This document shows, piece after piece, positions 42,531 through 51,789 of a DNA stretch of 64,000 bases. The notes below the pieces were generated by a model. It was given only the letters and a program-made list of their open reading frames with translations, was not told where the DNA came from and ran no database searches. Source of the stretch: JAZDKP01 sp043802925 (GTDB taxonomy: Bacteria > Fibrobacterota > OXYB2-FULL-49-7 > JAEUSG01); NCBI GenBank assembly GCA_043802925.1, contig JAZDKP010000285.1, positions 9,020 to 73,019 on the forward strand, given 5' to 3'. Position 1 is the stretch's first letter; each line of letters starts with the position of its first letter. The position numbers and the translations under genes were made by a program.

Positions 42531-42638
42531 GATCCGGGTCAGGCCTTACGCAATGAGGGCCTGTGAATTCCGCCAGGATCGGAAGGTAGCAACGGTAAGC
42601 GGTCACCCGCATGTGCCGTAATCAGCCTGGTCCGGTTC
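42531..42638 (+). ncRNA. ffs: Signal recognition particle RNA, bacterial small type (4.5S)
   Basis: The conserved SRP domain IV is present: CCAGGATCGGAAGGTAGCA and the tetraloop/bulge strand AACGGTAAGCGG. The 5' GATCCGGGTCAGGC pairs with the 3' GCCTGGTCCGGTTC. The stem continues outward as CGCTTTTTTG against ATAAAAAAGCG, so the precursor probably covers 42520-42649. It binds Ffh for co-translational membrane targeting. Location before dnaX is a frequent bacterial arrangement. Confidence 0.92.
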
Positions 42639-42669
42639 ATAAAAAAGCGCGACCTGCCTTTATCTTCTT

Positions 42670-44313
42670 ATGGCCTACCTCGTACTGGCCCGCAAATGGC
42701 GCCCCCAGACTCTCGCGGATCTCGTGGGCCAAAAGCACATCGAGGAAACGCTGGGGCGCGCCATCCAAAGTGGACGCGTGGCCCACGCCTTCCTCTTTAC
42801 CGGCACGCGCGGCATTGGTAAAACAACCACCGCGCGCATCCTGGCCATGGCCCTCAACTGCGAAAAGGGGCCCACGCCGTCACCCTGCGGCGTATGCAGC
42901 TCGTGCCGCGAAATCCGCTCGGGTTCCGGCCTCGATGTGCTCGAAATCGACGGCGCAAGCAATAACAGCGTGGAGGACGTGCGCGCGCTCCGCGAAAACG
43001 CGGCGTACACGCCCGCAGGGGGTAAATACCGCATCGTCATCATCGACGAAGTGCACATGCTCAGCCGGTCCGCATTCAATGCGCTGCTCAAGACCCTCGA
43101 GGAGCCGCCGCCCAATTTTCTCTTCATCTTTGCGACCACGGAGGTCAACAAGGTCCCGGACACCATCCTGTCGCGCGTCCAGCGCTACGATTTCAAGCGC
43201 ATCTCCCCGGCCGATATCGCGGGCCGTCTGCGTTTCATCTGCGGCGAGGAAAAAATCGAATGCGAAGAAGGCGCGCTGGCCTTCATTTCCGAACGCGCGG
43301 CTGGCAGCATGCGCGACGCTCTCACCCTGCTCGACCAAATCATCCCCTACTCCAACGGTAAAATCACGGCCGCGGGGGTGCGCTCCGTGCTCGGGCTGGT
43401 GGATACCGAAATCTACCTCGCGTTGTTTGAACAAATCGCTTCCCGTGACAGCGCGGCCCTGTTGCGCCAGGTGGCCGACCTCTTTTCCGCCGGATACGAC
43501 CTCGTGGAATTCGCTTCAGGACTGGAGGAGCACGTGCGCGGCCTGCTCTTCGGCCGTATCAAGGGCGCTGACGCACTCTTCGAATGCCCGGCTGAGACCC
43601 GCGTCCGCTACACAACGCAGTCGGCCCGGTTCACTGAACTCGACCTGCTCCGCATGGCTGAACTCGTTTCGCGCCTGCCCGACCGCGTATCGCGCAGCCC
43701 CATGCCCCGCTTTGAGCTCGAGACCGCGCTTCTCAAGCTGGCCCACCTCGACCGTTCCATCGACATCGCGCAGTTCCTTGCCCGGGGCGGGGCCGATGGC
43801 CCTGGTGCCGTTGCGTCGGCACCTGCGGCAGGCGAACCCGTACGCCCCTCGCGTCCCGCGCCCATCCCTCCCCTGAACCCCTCTCCTGCCGCAACCCCGG
43901 GTGACGTATCGCATCTGCAGTCGCGCTGGCATGAGGTGACCCAGGCCATCCTTGCCGATAACCAGACACTCGGCTCTTTTCTCTCCTATTCCGTTGTGCT
44001 CTCCGCAACACCCGAAACGCTCACCCTCGGAATGAACGAAACGCAGAAGTTTCAGTTCTCGCAGGTCACCCGGCAGGAGAACGTCACCTGGCTTAAGAAT
44101 TTCCTTCTAAGTAAATACGGCTTTTCAGGCGCGCTCACGTTTGAAATGACGACACAGGGGAAATCCTCTTCGGCCCATCCCGCAACAGGCGCTTCGCCCG
44201 CAGCCCCCAAGACAACGCTCCCCCTGCAGCAAAAGGAAAACATCAACGACGCTATCCGCAAGGAACCCATTGTCGGAAAAATCCTCGACGTATTCGACGG
44301 TAACGTGATATAG
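42670..44313 (+). CDS. dnaX: DNA polymerase III subunits gamma and tau
   Basis: A 547-residue DnaX. Walker A GTRGIGKT (45-52), the zinc-binding cysteines Cys64, Cys73, Cys76 and Cys79 (in CEKGPTPSPCGVCSSC), VIIDEVHML (Walker B), SRVQRYDFKRI (sensor/arginine) and the AAA lid are intact. The C-terminal half contains Ala/Pro linkers (~375-415) and a tau-like domain (LQSRWHEVTQAIL...). No slippery frameshift signal for gamma was noticed. No typical ribosome site precedes the start. The genes ffs-dnaX-ybaB-recR-pgpA-cinA follow each other. Confidence 0.96.
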   Translation: MAYLVLARKWRPQTLADLVGQKHIEETLGRAIQSGRVAHAFLFTGTRGIGKTTTARILAMALNCEKGPTPSPCGVCSSCREIRSGSGLDVLEIDGASNNSVEDVRALRENAAYTPAGGKYRIVIIDEVHMLSRSAFNALLKTLEEPPPNFLFIFATTEVNKVPDTILSRVQRYDFKRISPADIAGRLRFICGEEKIECEEGALAFISERAAGSMRDALTLLDQIIPYSNGKITAAGVRSVLGLVDTEIYLALFEQIASRDSAALLRQVADLFSAGYDLVEFASGLEEHVRGLLFGRIKGADALFECPAETRVRYTTQSARFTELDLLRMAELVSRLPDRVSRSPMPRFELETALLKLAHLDRSIDIAQFLARGGADGPGAVASAPAAGEPVRPSRPAPIPPLNPSPAATPGDVSHLQSRWHEVTQAILADNQTLGSFLSYSVVLSATPETLTLGMNETQKFQFSQVTRQENVTWLKNFLLSKYGFSGALTFEMTTQGKSSSAHPATGASPAAPKTTLPLQQKENINDAIRKEPIVGKILDVFDGNVI

Positions 44314-44327
44314 AAAGGGGCCATCCA

Positions 44328-44642
44328 ATGGCAAAAGGCATGAAAGACCTGCTCAAGCAGGCACAGCACATGCAGCGCGAAATGATGAAGGCGCAGGAGG
44401 AACTCGCCACCCAGGAGTTCACGGGCACCGCAAGCGGTGGCATGGTCACAATCAAAATGAACGGGCAGATGGAAATCACCGGCATCTCCATTAAGAAAGA
44501 GGCCGTGGACCCCAATGATGTGGAAATGCTCGAAGACCTCATCCTGGCTGCCATTGCCAACGCCAAAGAGCAGGCGGGCGCCGCGAGCAGCAGCAAAATG
44601 TCGGGCCTCACAGGCGGAATGAAGATACCGGGCCTGATGTAA
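44328..44642 (+). CDS. ybaB: YbaB/EbfC family nucleoid-associated protein
   Basis: A 104-residue protein. MAKGMKDLLKQAQHMQREMM (helix), then VTIKMNGQMEITGISIKKE and DVEMLEDLILAAIANAKEQA are the family blocks. It binds DNA as a dimer and is often encoded between dnaX and recR, as here. It starts 15 bases after dnaX and its stop overlaps the recR start. Confidence 0.93.
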   Translation: MAKGMKDLLKQAQHMQREMMKAQEELATQEFTGTASGGMVTIKMNGQMEITGISIKKEAVDPNDVEMLEDLILAAIANAKEQAGAASSSKMSGLTGGMKIPGLM

Positions 44643-45238
44643 TGGACCTTACCGCGCCCGTGGTCCAGCGCCTGATTGACGAACTCGCCAAGCTCCCCTC
44701 CATCGGTAAAAAGAGCGCTCAGCGCCTCGCCTACCACCTGCTCAAACAAACACCCGAGGAGGCCGACCGCCTGGCGGATGCCATCCGCGAGGCCAAGTCA
44801 AAAATCCACGAATGTCGCCTCTGCTTCAACTACACGGACGCGGAGCTCTGCCCTGTCTGCTCAAAAGATGGACGCGACAAAAAGCTCATCTGTGTGGTCG
44901 AAAAAGCCGCGGACATCCCGGTCATTGAACGGGGCGGTGTTTTTAAAGGAGTTTACCACATCCTCGGCGGCGCGCTGTCGCCCATTGACGGCATCACACC
45001 CGAGCACCTGCACATTCAAGAACTGCTCGCGCGCATCGACGGCCCCGGCTACGAAATAATCCTCTCCACAAGCACGGGCACCGAGGGCGAGCACACCTCG
45101 CTTTACCTGACCCGGCTCCTGAAAGAAAAGAACGCGCGGGTGACCCGCATTGCGCGCGGACTGCCGGCCGGTTCCGACATCCAGTACATCGACGAAATCA
45201 CACTGCTCCGTGCCATCGAAGGCCGGGTGACGCTCTGA
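44642..45238 (+). CDS. recR: Recombination protein RecR
   Basis: A 198-residue RecR. The helix-hairpin-helix LAKLPSIGKKSAQRLAYHLL, the CRLCFNYTDAELCPVCS zinc finger, the Toprim segment (ICVVEKAADIPVIERG ... LGGALSPIDGI) and the C-terminal ARGLPAGSDIQYIDEITL are canonical. It acts with RecO and RecF on gapped DNA. One-base overlap with ybaB and one-base overlap with the next gene (TGATG). Confidence 0.97.
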   Translation: MDLTAPVVQRLIDELAKLPSIGKKSAQRLAYHLLKQTPEEADRLADAIREAKSKIHECRLCFNYTDAELCPVCSKDGRDKKLICVVEKAADIPVIERGGVFKGVYHILGGALSPIDGITPEHLHIQELLARIDGPGYEIILSTSTGTEGEHTSLYLTRLLKEKNARVTRIARGLPAGSDIQYIDEITLLRAIEGRVTL

Positions 45239-45720
45239 TGATGAAGCGCATCCTCTATTTTATCGGCACGTTTGCCTATTCCGGCCGGTCACCCTTTGCG
45301 CCGGGAACTGCGGGCTCGCTTGCCGCGCTGCTCCTTCTGCTCCTTTGTGCGGGTCTGCTGCCCGCCCCCGTCTACGCACCGGTCCTTTCGCTGGGCATCG
45401 TACTCTTCATCGCCATCGGTATTCCAGCGGCCGCTTATATTGAAAAGAACGAGGGCCGGACCGACCCCGGCCTTGTGGTCATTGACGAAGCCGCGGGCCA
45501 GTGGATCACCTTTCTCTTCATTCCCGGCAACATGCTGCTGAGCCACCCCTGGCTGCCGGTCGCAGGTTTTCTCTTGTTCCGCCTTTTCGACATATTCAAG
45601 CCCTTCCCCTGCCGCAACGCCGAACGCCTCGGCGGCGGGCTCGGCATCGTCCTTGACGACGTCATTGCCGGACTTTATGCATCTGTGGTGCTGAACCTTT
45701 GTTTCAGGTTTTTCCTTTAG
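45238..45720 (+). CDS. pgpA: Phosphatidylglycerophosphatase A
   Basis: A 160-residue membrane protein. GTFAYSGRSPFAPGTAGSLA is the PgpA N-terminal signature, and ERLGGGLGIVLDDVIAGL the DD-containing C-terminal motif; EKNEGRTDPGLVVIDEAAGQ fits the central acidic block. It dephosphorylates phosphatidylglycerophosphate on the inner membrane. It starts inside the recR stop codon. Confidence 0.93.
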   Translation: MMKRILYFIGTFAYSGRSPFAPGTAGSLAALLLLLLCAGLLPAPVYAPVLSLGIVLFIAIGIPAAAYIEKNEGRTDPGLVVIDEAAGQWITFLFIPGNMLLSHPWLPVAGFLLFRLFDIFKPFPCRNAERLGGGLGIVLDDVIAGLYASVVLNLCFRFFL

Positions 45721-45723
45721 CCG

Positions 45724-46938
45724 ATGCGTAAAACCAGCGTCACCTGCCGTCTCCTGGCCGTGGGCAACGAACTGCTCCTCGGTGAGGTCGTTGACACCAA
45801 CACCGCCTTCATGGCAAGGCGACTCACGGAGAACGGCGTAACGGTCTCTGCCAAGGAGACTCTGCCCGACACGCTCTCCGCCATTGTGCGGGCAGTTCGC
45901 AGCGCCCGCGAGGATATCATTCTCCTGTGCGGAGGCCTTGGCCCCACCCCGGACGACCTCACACGCCACGCACTGGCCCGTGCCTTCAGCTCCACGTGCA
46001 CACTGGACGCGCGCCAGCTTGAGCGCATCGCCGGTTTTTTTTCGCGCATCGGCCGTCCCATGGCTGCCTGCAACCGTGTGCAGGCCATGATTCCGGGCGG
46101 CTTTGCTGCAGTCGATAACCCGCACGGCACCGCGCCCGCGCTCTTCCGTAAAAAGCCCTTCATTTTTGCGCTCCCCGGTGTTCCGCGCGAGCTTGAAGCG
46201 CTCATGAAAGAAAGCGTGTTGCCAGAGATACGGAAGGCTTTTTGCCTGCCGGTTCTTCATATCGAAGAGGTCCGGACCCTCGGTATCGGCGAATCCACGC
46301 TCTTTGAAAAAATCGAGGACATCAAAATACCCAAAGGTGTCACCTTCGCCTCACTGCCCGAGCTCGGAGCCGTGGTGCTGCGGTTGTGGGGACCGGACCG
46401 TAAAGCCGTTTCATCTGTTGCCCGCAAGATAGCCATGCGCGTTCGTCCTCATGTCTACGGACATAGAGGCGACACGCTGGAATCCGTCATTCAGGCACGT
46501 TTCATCCGGGCCAACCGCACGCTCGCGCTGGCTGAATCCTGCACCGGCGGGCGGGTGGCATCGCGACTCACCGCGGTCCCGGAAAGCTCGCGCTATTTCC
46601 TCGGGGGCGTGGTCGCCTACAGCAACGCGCTGAAGATGAAGTTCCTCGGCGTCAAAGCCGCCACGCTCAAGAAACACGGCGCGGTAAGCGCCGAATGCGC
46701 ACGGGAGATGGCCGAAGGCGCGCGCCAACGCATGGGCGCGGATGTCGCGGCCTCGGTGACCGGCATCGCGGGCCCGGACGGCGGCACGGACGCCAAGCCC
46801 GTGGGTACGGTGTTCATGGCTTGCGCATCGCGCAAAGGCACGGAGGTGCAGTCGTTGAATCTGTGGGGCAGCCGGAAGGCGGTTCAGGAACGGAGCGTAA
46901 GCGCGGTGCTGGGGATGTTGCATAAAGCAGCGTTATAA
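45724..46938 (+). CDS. cinA: CinA family protein (competence/damage-inducible; nicotinamide-nucleotide amidohydrolase)
   Basis: A 404-residue CinA with both domains. The N-terminal molybdopterin-binding-like domain has LLAVGNELLLGEVVDTNTAF and LCGGLGPTPDDLTRHAL. The C-terminal amidase domain has LAESCTGGRVASRLTAVP and TGIAGPDGGTDAKPVGTVF. The start lies three bases after pgpA. It recycles pyridine nucleotides and is associated with DNA-damage responses in other bacteria. It ends the dnaX-pgpA gene string. Confidence 0.95.
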   Translation: MRKTSVTCRLLAVGNELLLGEVVDTNTAFMARRLTENGVTVSAKETLPDTLSAIVRAVRSAREDIILLCGGLGPTPDDLTRHALARAFSSTCTLDARQLERIAGFFSRIGRPMAACNRVQAMIPGGFAAVDNPHGTAPALFRKKPFIFALPGVPRELEALMKESVLPEIRKAFCLPVLHIEEVRTLGIGESTLFEKIEDIKIPKGVTFASLPELGAVVLRLWGPDRKAVSSVARKIAMRVRPHVYGHRGDTLESVIQARFIRANRTLALAESCTGGRVASRLTAVPESSRYFLGGVVAYSNALKMKFLGVKAATLKKHGAVSAECAREMAEGARQRMGADVAASVTGIAGPDGGTDAKPVGTVFMACASRKGTEVQSLNLWGSRKAVQERSVSAVLGMLHKAAL

Positions 46939-46989
46939 ATCTCAAACTTGCATCTTTCCCCCCGAGACACTATCTTTTCCCTTAACGCC

Positions 46990-48435
46990 ATGAACCCACT
47001 CTCACGAAAAAGCCTTATCGTCCTTTTTACCGCCTTCCCGGTTGGCGCGTTCCTGGCCTGGGCCGTGTGGCGCGCGGACCTCGGCTTGGTCTCCAGCACC
47101 TACGGCCGCACCTTCGAGCTCTACGAACTCTTCGGCTTCTGCATCTCCCTCGCACTCATCAGCGTGGCTGCAATCGAAGTCCGGCTCAAACGAAAGGCCG
47201 GATGGAAGGCGCTCTCCGCGCCCGGGCTCTTTATACTCGTCAGTTTCACCCTGCTCGCCTGGCGCACGGAATACCCCGGCCCCTCCATGGACTACCAGTG
47301 CTTTGAACGGAGCGCGGTCAAACACCTTCAGGGACAAAACCCCTACCCCGGCACCAAATACGAATACCCGCCACTGATGGTGCAGGCCACAGCCTTCTCT
47401 TTTAAAGTTCTGAAAGCGGGCGCTGCCGTGATACATTTAAAAATCACGGGGCCCGGTATCTGGCGCATGCTCTATTTCCTCTACTCCGCGCTGCACTTCG
47501 CAGCCATTCTCGCTGCCTTCCTTCTACTGTACCGGCTGGCGCTTCGAATAGGGTACACGGACCCGTGGGCATCGCTTGTGTGTGCGGGCCTTTTCCTCTT
47601 CAACACCCCGCTCCTGCAGGCCATCCAGTTCAACCAGACAAATATCTTCATTCTTGATGTTTTGCTTGCTGTTCTGCTCCTACCAAAGAAGTTCGACTGG
47701 CTTTCCGGCCTGCTCGTAGCAGTCGGCACGGCCTTCAAGCTCTATCCCGTCCTTATACTCCTGCCCTGGGCCGTTCTCCGCCGGACCCGGGCCCTGGCCT
47801 TTGCAGCCCTCGGGGGTGTTGCCATTCTCGCGGTACAAACGCACGGGTTCACGGACTGGACACTGTACGGCCAATTTTTCTCTTTCTTTCTGCATGACTA
47901 TCCGCAATACACCCATTACCGGAACAACTGCTTTTACAGTCTTGCGGCCAACACATTCACCATGATACGTTACCATGTAGTGGGTATGGACGGACAGACC
48001 TGGCGCATCTTTTCCGGAACGTTCTCCTCCGCGGCCGTGCTCCTCTGCATTGCCTGGTTCGCTTGGCGCGGGCTTAGGCGCAGACTCTCCTTTCTCTCAG
48101 CGCTCCATTACGGGCAAGACCGCGCAACGGCCAATGAAGAGCATGAACGCCGCTGGCTCCTCGACATGCTGCCCCTCATGCTGCTCGTGTCGCCTACGGT
48201 ATGGCCACACCATTTCGTGCTGGTCATGCCGTTCGCGCTCCAGGCCCTCTACGACGCCAAACAAAAAAGCCCGATGCTTATCGGGCTTTTTGTCGGACTT
48301 GTTTTTCTGCTGCCGGTCTTCGATTTTTATCCGTTCAGTTACCACCGGCTGGCCGGTCTTATCGGCCTCTGTCTTGTGGCGCCGATGACCCTCAGTTTCC
48401 TGAAGGCATCGTTGGCATCAGTTCCGCGGGCTTAG
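46990..48435 (+). CDS. GT87-like (DUF2029) polytopic membrane glycosyltransferase
   Basis: An integral membrane protein of ~481 residues with about ten TM segments. The ATG at 46990 fits better than an upstream TTG. DYQCFERSAVKHLQGQNPYP is the GT-C acidic motif region, with Asp and Tyr near the first periplasmic loop, and NPYPGTKYEYPPLM continues as in DUF2029/GT87 mannosyltransferases. The central LLLPKKFDWLSGLLVAVGTA and FKLYPVLILLPWAV helices match the family's LKxxP motif (FKLYP). The donor is likely a polyprenyl-phosphate sugar, linking it to the GT2 at 2067-2783. Its 3' end overlaps the convergent next gene by 44 bases. Confidence 0.8.
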   Translation: MNPLSRKSLIVLFTAFPVGAFLAWAVWRADLGLVSSTYGRTFELYELFGFCISLALISVAAIEVRLKRKAGWKALSAPGLFILVSFTLLAWRTEYPGPSMDYQCFERSAVKHLQGQNPYPGTKYEYPPLMVQATAFSFKVLKAGAAVIHLKITGPGIWRMLYFLYSALHFAAILAAFLLLYRLALRIGYTDPWASLVCAGLFLFNTPLLQAIQFNQTNIFILDVLLAVLLLPKKFDWLSGLLVAVGTAFKLYPVLILLPWAVLRRTRALAFAALGGVAILAVQTHGFTDWTLYGQFFSFFLHDYPQYTHYRNNCFYSLAANTFTMIRYHVVGMDGQTWRIFSGTFSSAAVLLCIAWFAWRGLRRRLSFLSALHYGQDRATANEEHERRWLLDMLPLMLLVSPTVWPHHFVLVMPFALQALYDAKQKSPMLIGLFVGLVFLLPVFDFYPFSYHRLAGLIGLCLVAPMTLSFLKASLASVPRA

Positions 48436-49393
48436 CCGCAGCAGGTGCGGCCGCCGCCGAGGGAGGCGGAGCCGTGAGCTCGGCCAGGTTCGGCTTCAAC
48501 GGGTCCAACCGTCCCTTCCCGACCAGGTACTTGTGATCATCCCCTTCGATCCGCACAAAACGGTTGCCGTTCTGCTCGTTCCCCGCAATCAGGGTCACGG
48601 AGGAGCCGTCCCCTTTTTTGAGCGTGGCCATCAGGAAAGGCTTGTCAAAGCCGGGGGAAGTGGTGTCCTTATCGTACCAGTCGTCCGCTTCCAGGCCGCA
48701 AAAGCGCGCAAGATATTCGTTTAATTTTGCGCTGTTTCCGTCCGCGGTCATAGGCTTGTCAATCTTCCACGCGGACTTGTCATTTAAAAAGTGCGCGGAG
48801 AATTCGAGCATTTTGACGCTGTCCTTGCCTTCGCCCCGGTACTGCACAGCAAGGTCGCTCACGTTGTCCTTGTTGAGCGAAAGGACCGCCTTGTTCCGGT
48901 ACCCATTGGCGCGCGTGGTGAACGCATTGTCGAGGACGCCCTTACTGACGTAGACTTCGTTCTGCCCGTCGAGCCGCACATAGCTACCGGTGTAGCCCTG
49001 GGCCGTGCCGCCGATGATGAAGTTGAAGCGCACACCGCCCCCCTCCACCGCGACCCGGATGCCAGCCGCAGTGTCGACGCGCATTTCACCGAAGCGTGCC
49101 GGGTTTTTAGCGACCGCGTTGCCTTTCTTCTGTTCTGAAAGCAACGTAAGCATTTCATTTATCTTGACCGTATCCGCGGGATACCGTCCGTTGGCCGTGG
49201 CAAACCACGCGCCGTTCTCCTTGACCAGTTCCTCGCGCGCGCCATGCTGGGAAATGACGAGGCGGATGACCGAGGCCTTCTGGAAGCCTTTGAACAGGGA
49301 CGGGGCCTCTTTGCGCTGCGACAAGGTGTTGATCGCAATGATAATCGCGACGACACCGGCGAGAACTGCGAGCAGGGTCAGGTTCTTTTTCAT
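48392..49393 (-). CDS. DUF4340-domain protein of the Gld-type ABC operon
   Basis: A 333-residue protein with an N-terminal TM helix (NLTLLAVLAGVVAIIIAINT). Repeated beta blocks follow (GFQKASVIRLVISQHGAREELV; VSKGVLDNAFTTRANGYR; MLEFSAHFLNDKSAWKID), typical of DUF4340. Such proteins accompany GldG in many bacteria. It is the last gene of the operon; its start overlaps the GldG-like stop by four bases. The C terminus is Ala/Pro-rich. Periplasmic function unknown. Confidence 0.85.
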   Translation of the reverse strand: MKKNLTLLAVLAGVVAIIIAINTLSQRKEAPSLFKGFQKASVIRLVISQHGAREELVKENGAWFATANGRYPADTVKINEMLTLLSEQKKGNAVAKNPARFGEMRVDTAAGIRVAVEGGGVRFNFIIGGTAQGYTGSYVRLDGQNEVYVSKGVLDNAFTTRANGYRNKAVLSLNKDNVSDLAVQYRGEGKDSVKMLEFSAHFLNDKSAWKIDKPMTADGNSAKLNEYLARFCGLEADDWYDKDTTSPGFDKPFLMATLKKGDGSSVTLIAGNEQNGNRFVRIEGDDHKYLVGKGRLDPLKPNLAELTAPPPSAAAAPAAAKPAELMPTMPSGN

Positions 49394-51069
49394 GCCTCTC
49401 CTCCTTTCCGGGTGCGGTTACGGCGGCGGACATACACAAAGATGCCGATGGCCACGACCAGCAGGGGCATGACGCCCATGTTGAGGATGCTGATTGCGGA
49501 CTTGGCGCCCATGGAAAGCTTGGGGTCAATCAGCCGCTCGTCAACCTCCTTGCTGCGGATGCTGATGAGATTGTCGCCCAGCGTGAGCCATTCAATGAGG
49601 TTGACCATGAAAAGCGCGCTCTCGCGCGGGCCGCCATCAGAAAGGAAGTCGGAGTCGCCGATAAGCACCACCGTTGTTTTGGAACTCTTGGCAAGCGGGG
49701 AACGCGTTGCGTCATCGGGCGCGGGCCGGAGCATTTGCGAGGTGTCGCCCGGCATTTTGAACATGGGGACGGGCTTCCCCGAGTAGAACGAATTGAACTC
49801 GCCGGTCAGCACCACGCCCAGGTCGTAGCCTTTGAGCTTGTCGCGCTCAAAGTTCCACTTTTTATTGGGCGAGAGGTCGAAATTGTCGGTGAATTCCATG
49901 GCAAAGGGCGTGGTTTTTAGAAGCGAAAGGGCCTGAACCGAAGGATGGTTTTTGGCCAGCGTGGTCGTGACCGCGCTGGGCCACATAAAGGTGAGCTGCT
50001 GGAGGCAGGACACGGCCGGGTTGTCGGCCGCAAAGCCGCCCCGCACCACGGTGACCCAGTAGGGATAGGGCGCGGACACGGGCATGACAAAGCCGCCGTA
50101 GTTCACCTGATAGGTGATGTTGGCGTGCGACCGCGCGTCGGCCACGATGTCCTGCTCGACCTTGGCGCCGTAAGACTCGAAAAGGTCGCTGCTGTTGTGC
50201 GCCTGCTTCATGGCATTGACGCCATAGCTGGTGACGATTTCCATGGCGTCGATGAGCGCCACGAGGCGGCCGCCGCGCATGACAAACTGGTCCAGCTCAA
50301 ACTTTTCGCGCTCGGAGAGCGACTTGGGGCCGGCCACCACGAGCGTGGCGATTTCAGAGGGGACCTTTTCGCCCCGTTCCAGCCCGTTGACCGCGCGGAC
50401 CTCAAACTGCTCCTGAAGCCCCTTTTTGATGTTGTTGTAGCTGGCCGGGGGCTGCTGCTGGCGGTTCTGCGGCATCATGTCCTCGCCGGTGAACATGTGC
50501 GGGCCGTTCCCGAAGTAGAAACCCACCTGCTTGACCTCGGTGCGCGTCACTTTGAGGATGCGGCTGGTGAGGTCGTACTCGAGGTTGCCCACGTTGTTCA
50601 GGACCGGGATCATCTCCTTTTTGTCGCCGTAAAGGATGGCAAGGCCCATAAAGCACATCACGTTCTGCTGCTTGTCCTTTTCAATGATCTGCATGGGGAC
50701 TTCCTGCAGACCCAGGGACTGCGCCGCGCTCTTGACGTCAGGGTTATCGGTGGGGTCGAAGTATTCGACCGTCACCTTGCCGCGGCCGTAGGCCTCGTAT
50801 TCGGACAGGAGGTCCTTGATGGAGCGGGTGAGGTTCATGGCCAGGGGCGGAAGGTCCTTTTCCGAGATATAAACCTTAAGCGTGACCAGGTCATCAAGGT
50901 TCTTGATGACCTTTTTGCTGGCCTTGGAAATAGTGAACATTTTATTGGCCGTGAGGTCCGCGCGCACAAAGACCCGGGACGCGAGATAGTTCACAACGCA
51001 CACAAAGCCGAGGACAATGACGATAAACAGGAGGAAATTGGTGCGGTTCGCAATGAGTTTTTTATCCAT
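49390..51069 (-). CDS. GldG-like ABC transporter auxiliary protein
   Basis: A 559-residue protein. An N-terminal TM helix (LLFIVIVLGFVCVVNYLASR), an extended periplasmic ABC-type uncharacterised domain (KLYVSEKDLPP-like KVYISEKDLPPLAMNLTRSI; LLSEYEAYGRGKVTVEYFDP; VVAGPKSLSEREKFELDQFV), and a C-terminal TM helix with a basic tail are present. This matches GldG of gliding-motility ABC systems (GldA-GldF-GldG). It lies four bases after GldF on the minus strand. The ABC complex is needed for gliding or related envelope functions in Bacteroidota; here the function is unproven. Confidence 0.88.
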   Translation of the reverse strand: MDKKLIANRTNFLLFIVIVLGFVCVVNYLASRVFVRADLTANKMFTISKASKKVIKNLDDLVTLKVYISEKDLPPLAMNLTRSIKDLLSEYEAYGRGKVTVEYFDPTDNPDVKSAAQSLGLQEVPMQIIEKDKQQNVMCFMGLAILYGDKKEMIPVLNNVGNLEYDLTSRILKVTRTEVKQVGFYFGNGPHMFTGEDMMPQNRQQQPPASYNNIKKGLQEQFEVRAVNGLERGEKVPSEIATLVVAGPKSLSEREKFELDQFVMRGGRLVALIDAMEIVTSYGVNAMKQAHNSSDLFESYGAKVEQDIVADARSHANITYQVNYGGFVMPVSAPYPYWVTVVRGGFAADNPAVSCLQQLTFMWPSAVTTTLAKNHPSVQALSLLKTTPFAMEFTDNFDLSPNKKWNFERDKLKGYDLGVVLTGEFNSFYSGKPVPMFKMPGDTSQMLRPAPDDATRSPLAKSSKTTVVLIGDSDFLSDGGPRESALFMVNLIEWLTLGDNLISIRSKEVDERLIDPKLSMGAKSAISILNMGVMPLLVVAIGIFVYVRRRNRTRKGGEA

Positions 51070-51072
51070 GTC

Positions 51073-51789
51073 TTACCTCCATTTCCGGTTTTCAATCGCG
51101 TAGGCGTTGAGGAAGAGGAAGACGCCGATGACGCTGAGATAGTAGATGATGTCGCGGGAGTCGAGGACCCCGCGCGAGATGCTTTCGTAATGGTTGGCGA
51201 GGCCCAGGGTGTAAAAGACCGGCACCATAAAACCAGGGAGAGAAAAGGTGACGAACGGGGATCCTATAATATAGAACCCGAAGGTCACCACCACACCACC
51301 GATAAAGGCGATGATTTGGTTTTCGGTGAGATGCGACACGAACATACCGATGGCAAGGTACGCACCGCCCATGAGCACCGCACCCGCATAGCCGCCAATG
51401 ATGGGACCCCATTCAGGGTCGCCCGCAATGGCCAGGCTGATAGGGACGGAGACCGAAAGGACGAAGGAAACACAAAGGAAAGCGTACGCGGCCAGGAACT
51501 TGCCCATCACAACCTCGCTGACTTTAAGCGGCAGGGTGAACAGGAGTTCGATGGTCCCGGACTTCTTTTCCTCGGCCCAGAGCCGCATGGAGACCGCGGG
51601 GACAAAGAAAAGAAAGAGGATGGGCAGCAGGCTGAAGTAGGAACGCATGGTGTCCTGCCCGCCGATGAAGAAGGTCTTGAAGAACAGCCAGTTGGTGAGC
51701 CCCACGTACACCGTCAGGTAAAAGTACGCGATGGGCGACGAGAAGTAACTGGAAAACTCCTTTTTGAATACCGCTAAAAACCGTGTCAT
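51073..51789 (-). CDS. ABC-2 type permease, GldF-like
   Basis: A 238-residue integral membrane protein with six hydrophobic helices. FKKEFSSYFSSPIAYFYL is the N-terminal GldF/NosY motif, and VSMRLWAEEKKSGTIELLFTLPL the ABC-2 coupling helix. It is translationally coupled to the ATPase (ATGA overlap) and followed by the GldG-like gene. Confidence 0.92.
   Translation of the reverse strand: MTRFLAVFKKEFSSYFSSPIAYFYLTVYVGLTNWLFFKTFFIGGQDTMRSYFSLLPILFLFFVPAVSMRLWAEEKKSGTIELLFTLPLKVSEVVMGKFLAAYAFLCVSFVLSVSVPISLAIAGDPEWGPIIGGYAGAVLMGGAYLAIGMFVSHLTENQIIAFIGGVVVTFGFYIIGSPFVTFSLPGFMVPVFYTLGLANHYESISRGVLDSRDIIYYLSVIGVFLFLNAYAIENRKWR

Noticed and set aside
42611..43876. 421-codon open frame covering most of dnaX in another frame
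   Set aside because: It is a shadow of dnaX, whose Walker motifs and zinc cysteines are intact; the shadow product is Ser/Arg/Pro-rich with no known motif.
46948..46989. TTG start for the GT87-like gene
   Set aside because: The first 14 residues have no TM character; the ATG at 46990 begins directly before the first helix.
49945..51777. 610-codon plus-strand open frame opposite the GldG-like and GldF-like genes
   Set aside because: His/Asp/Gly/Val-rich antisense translation of GC-rich codons; the minus-strand genes have clear family motifs and coupling.
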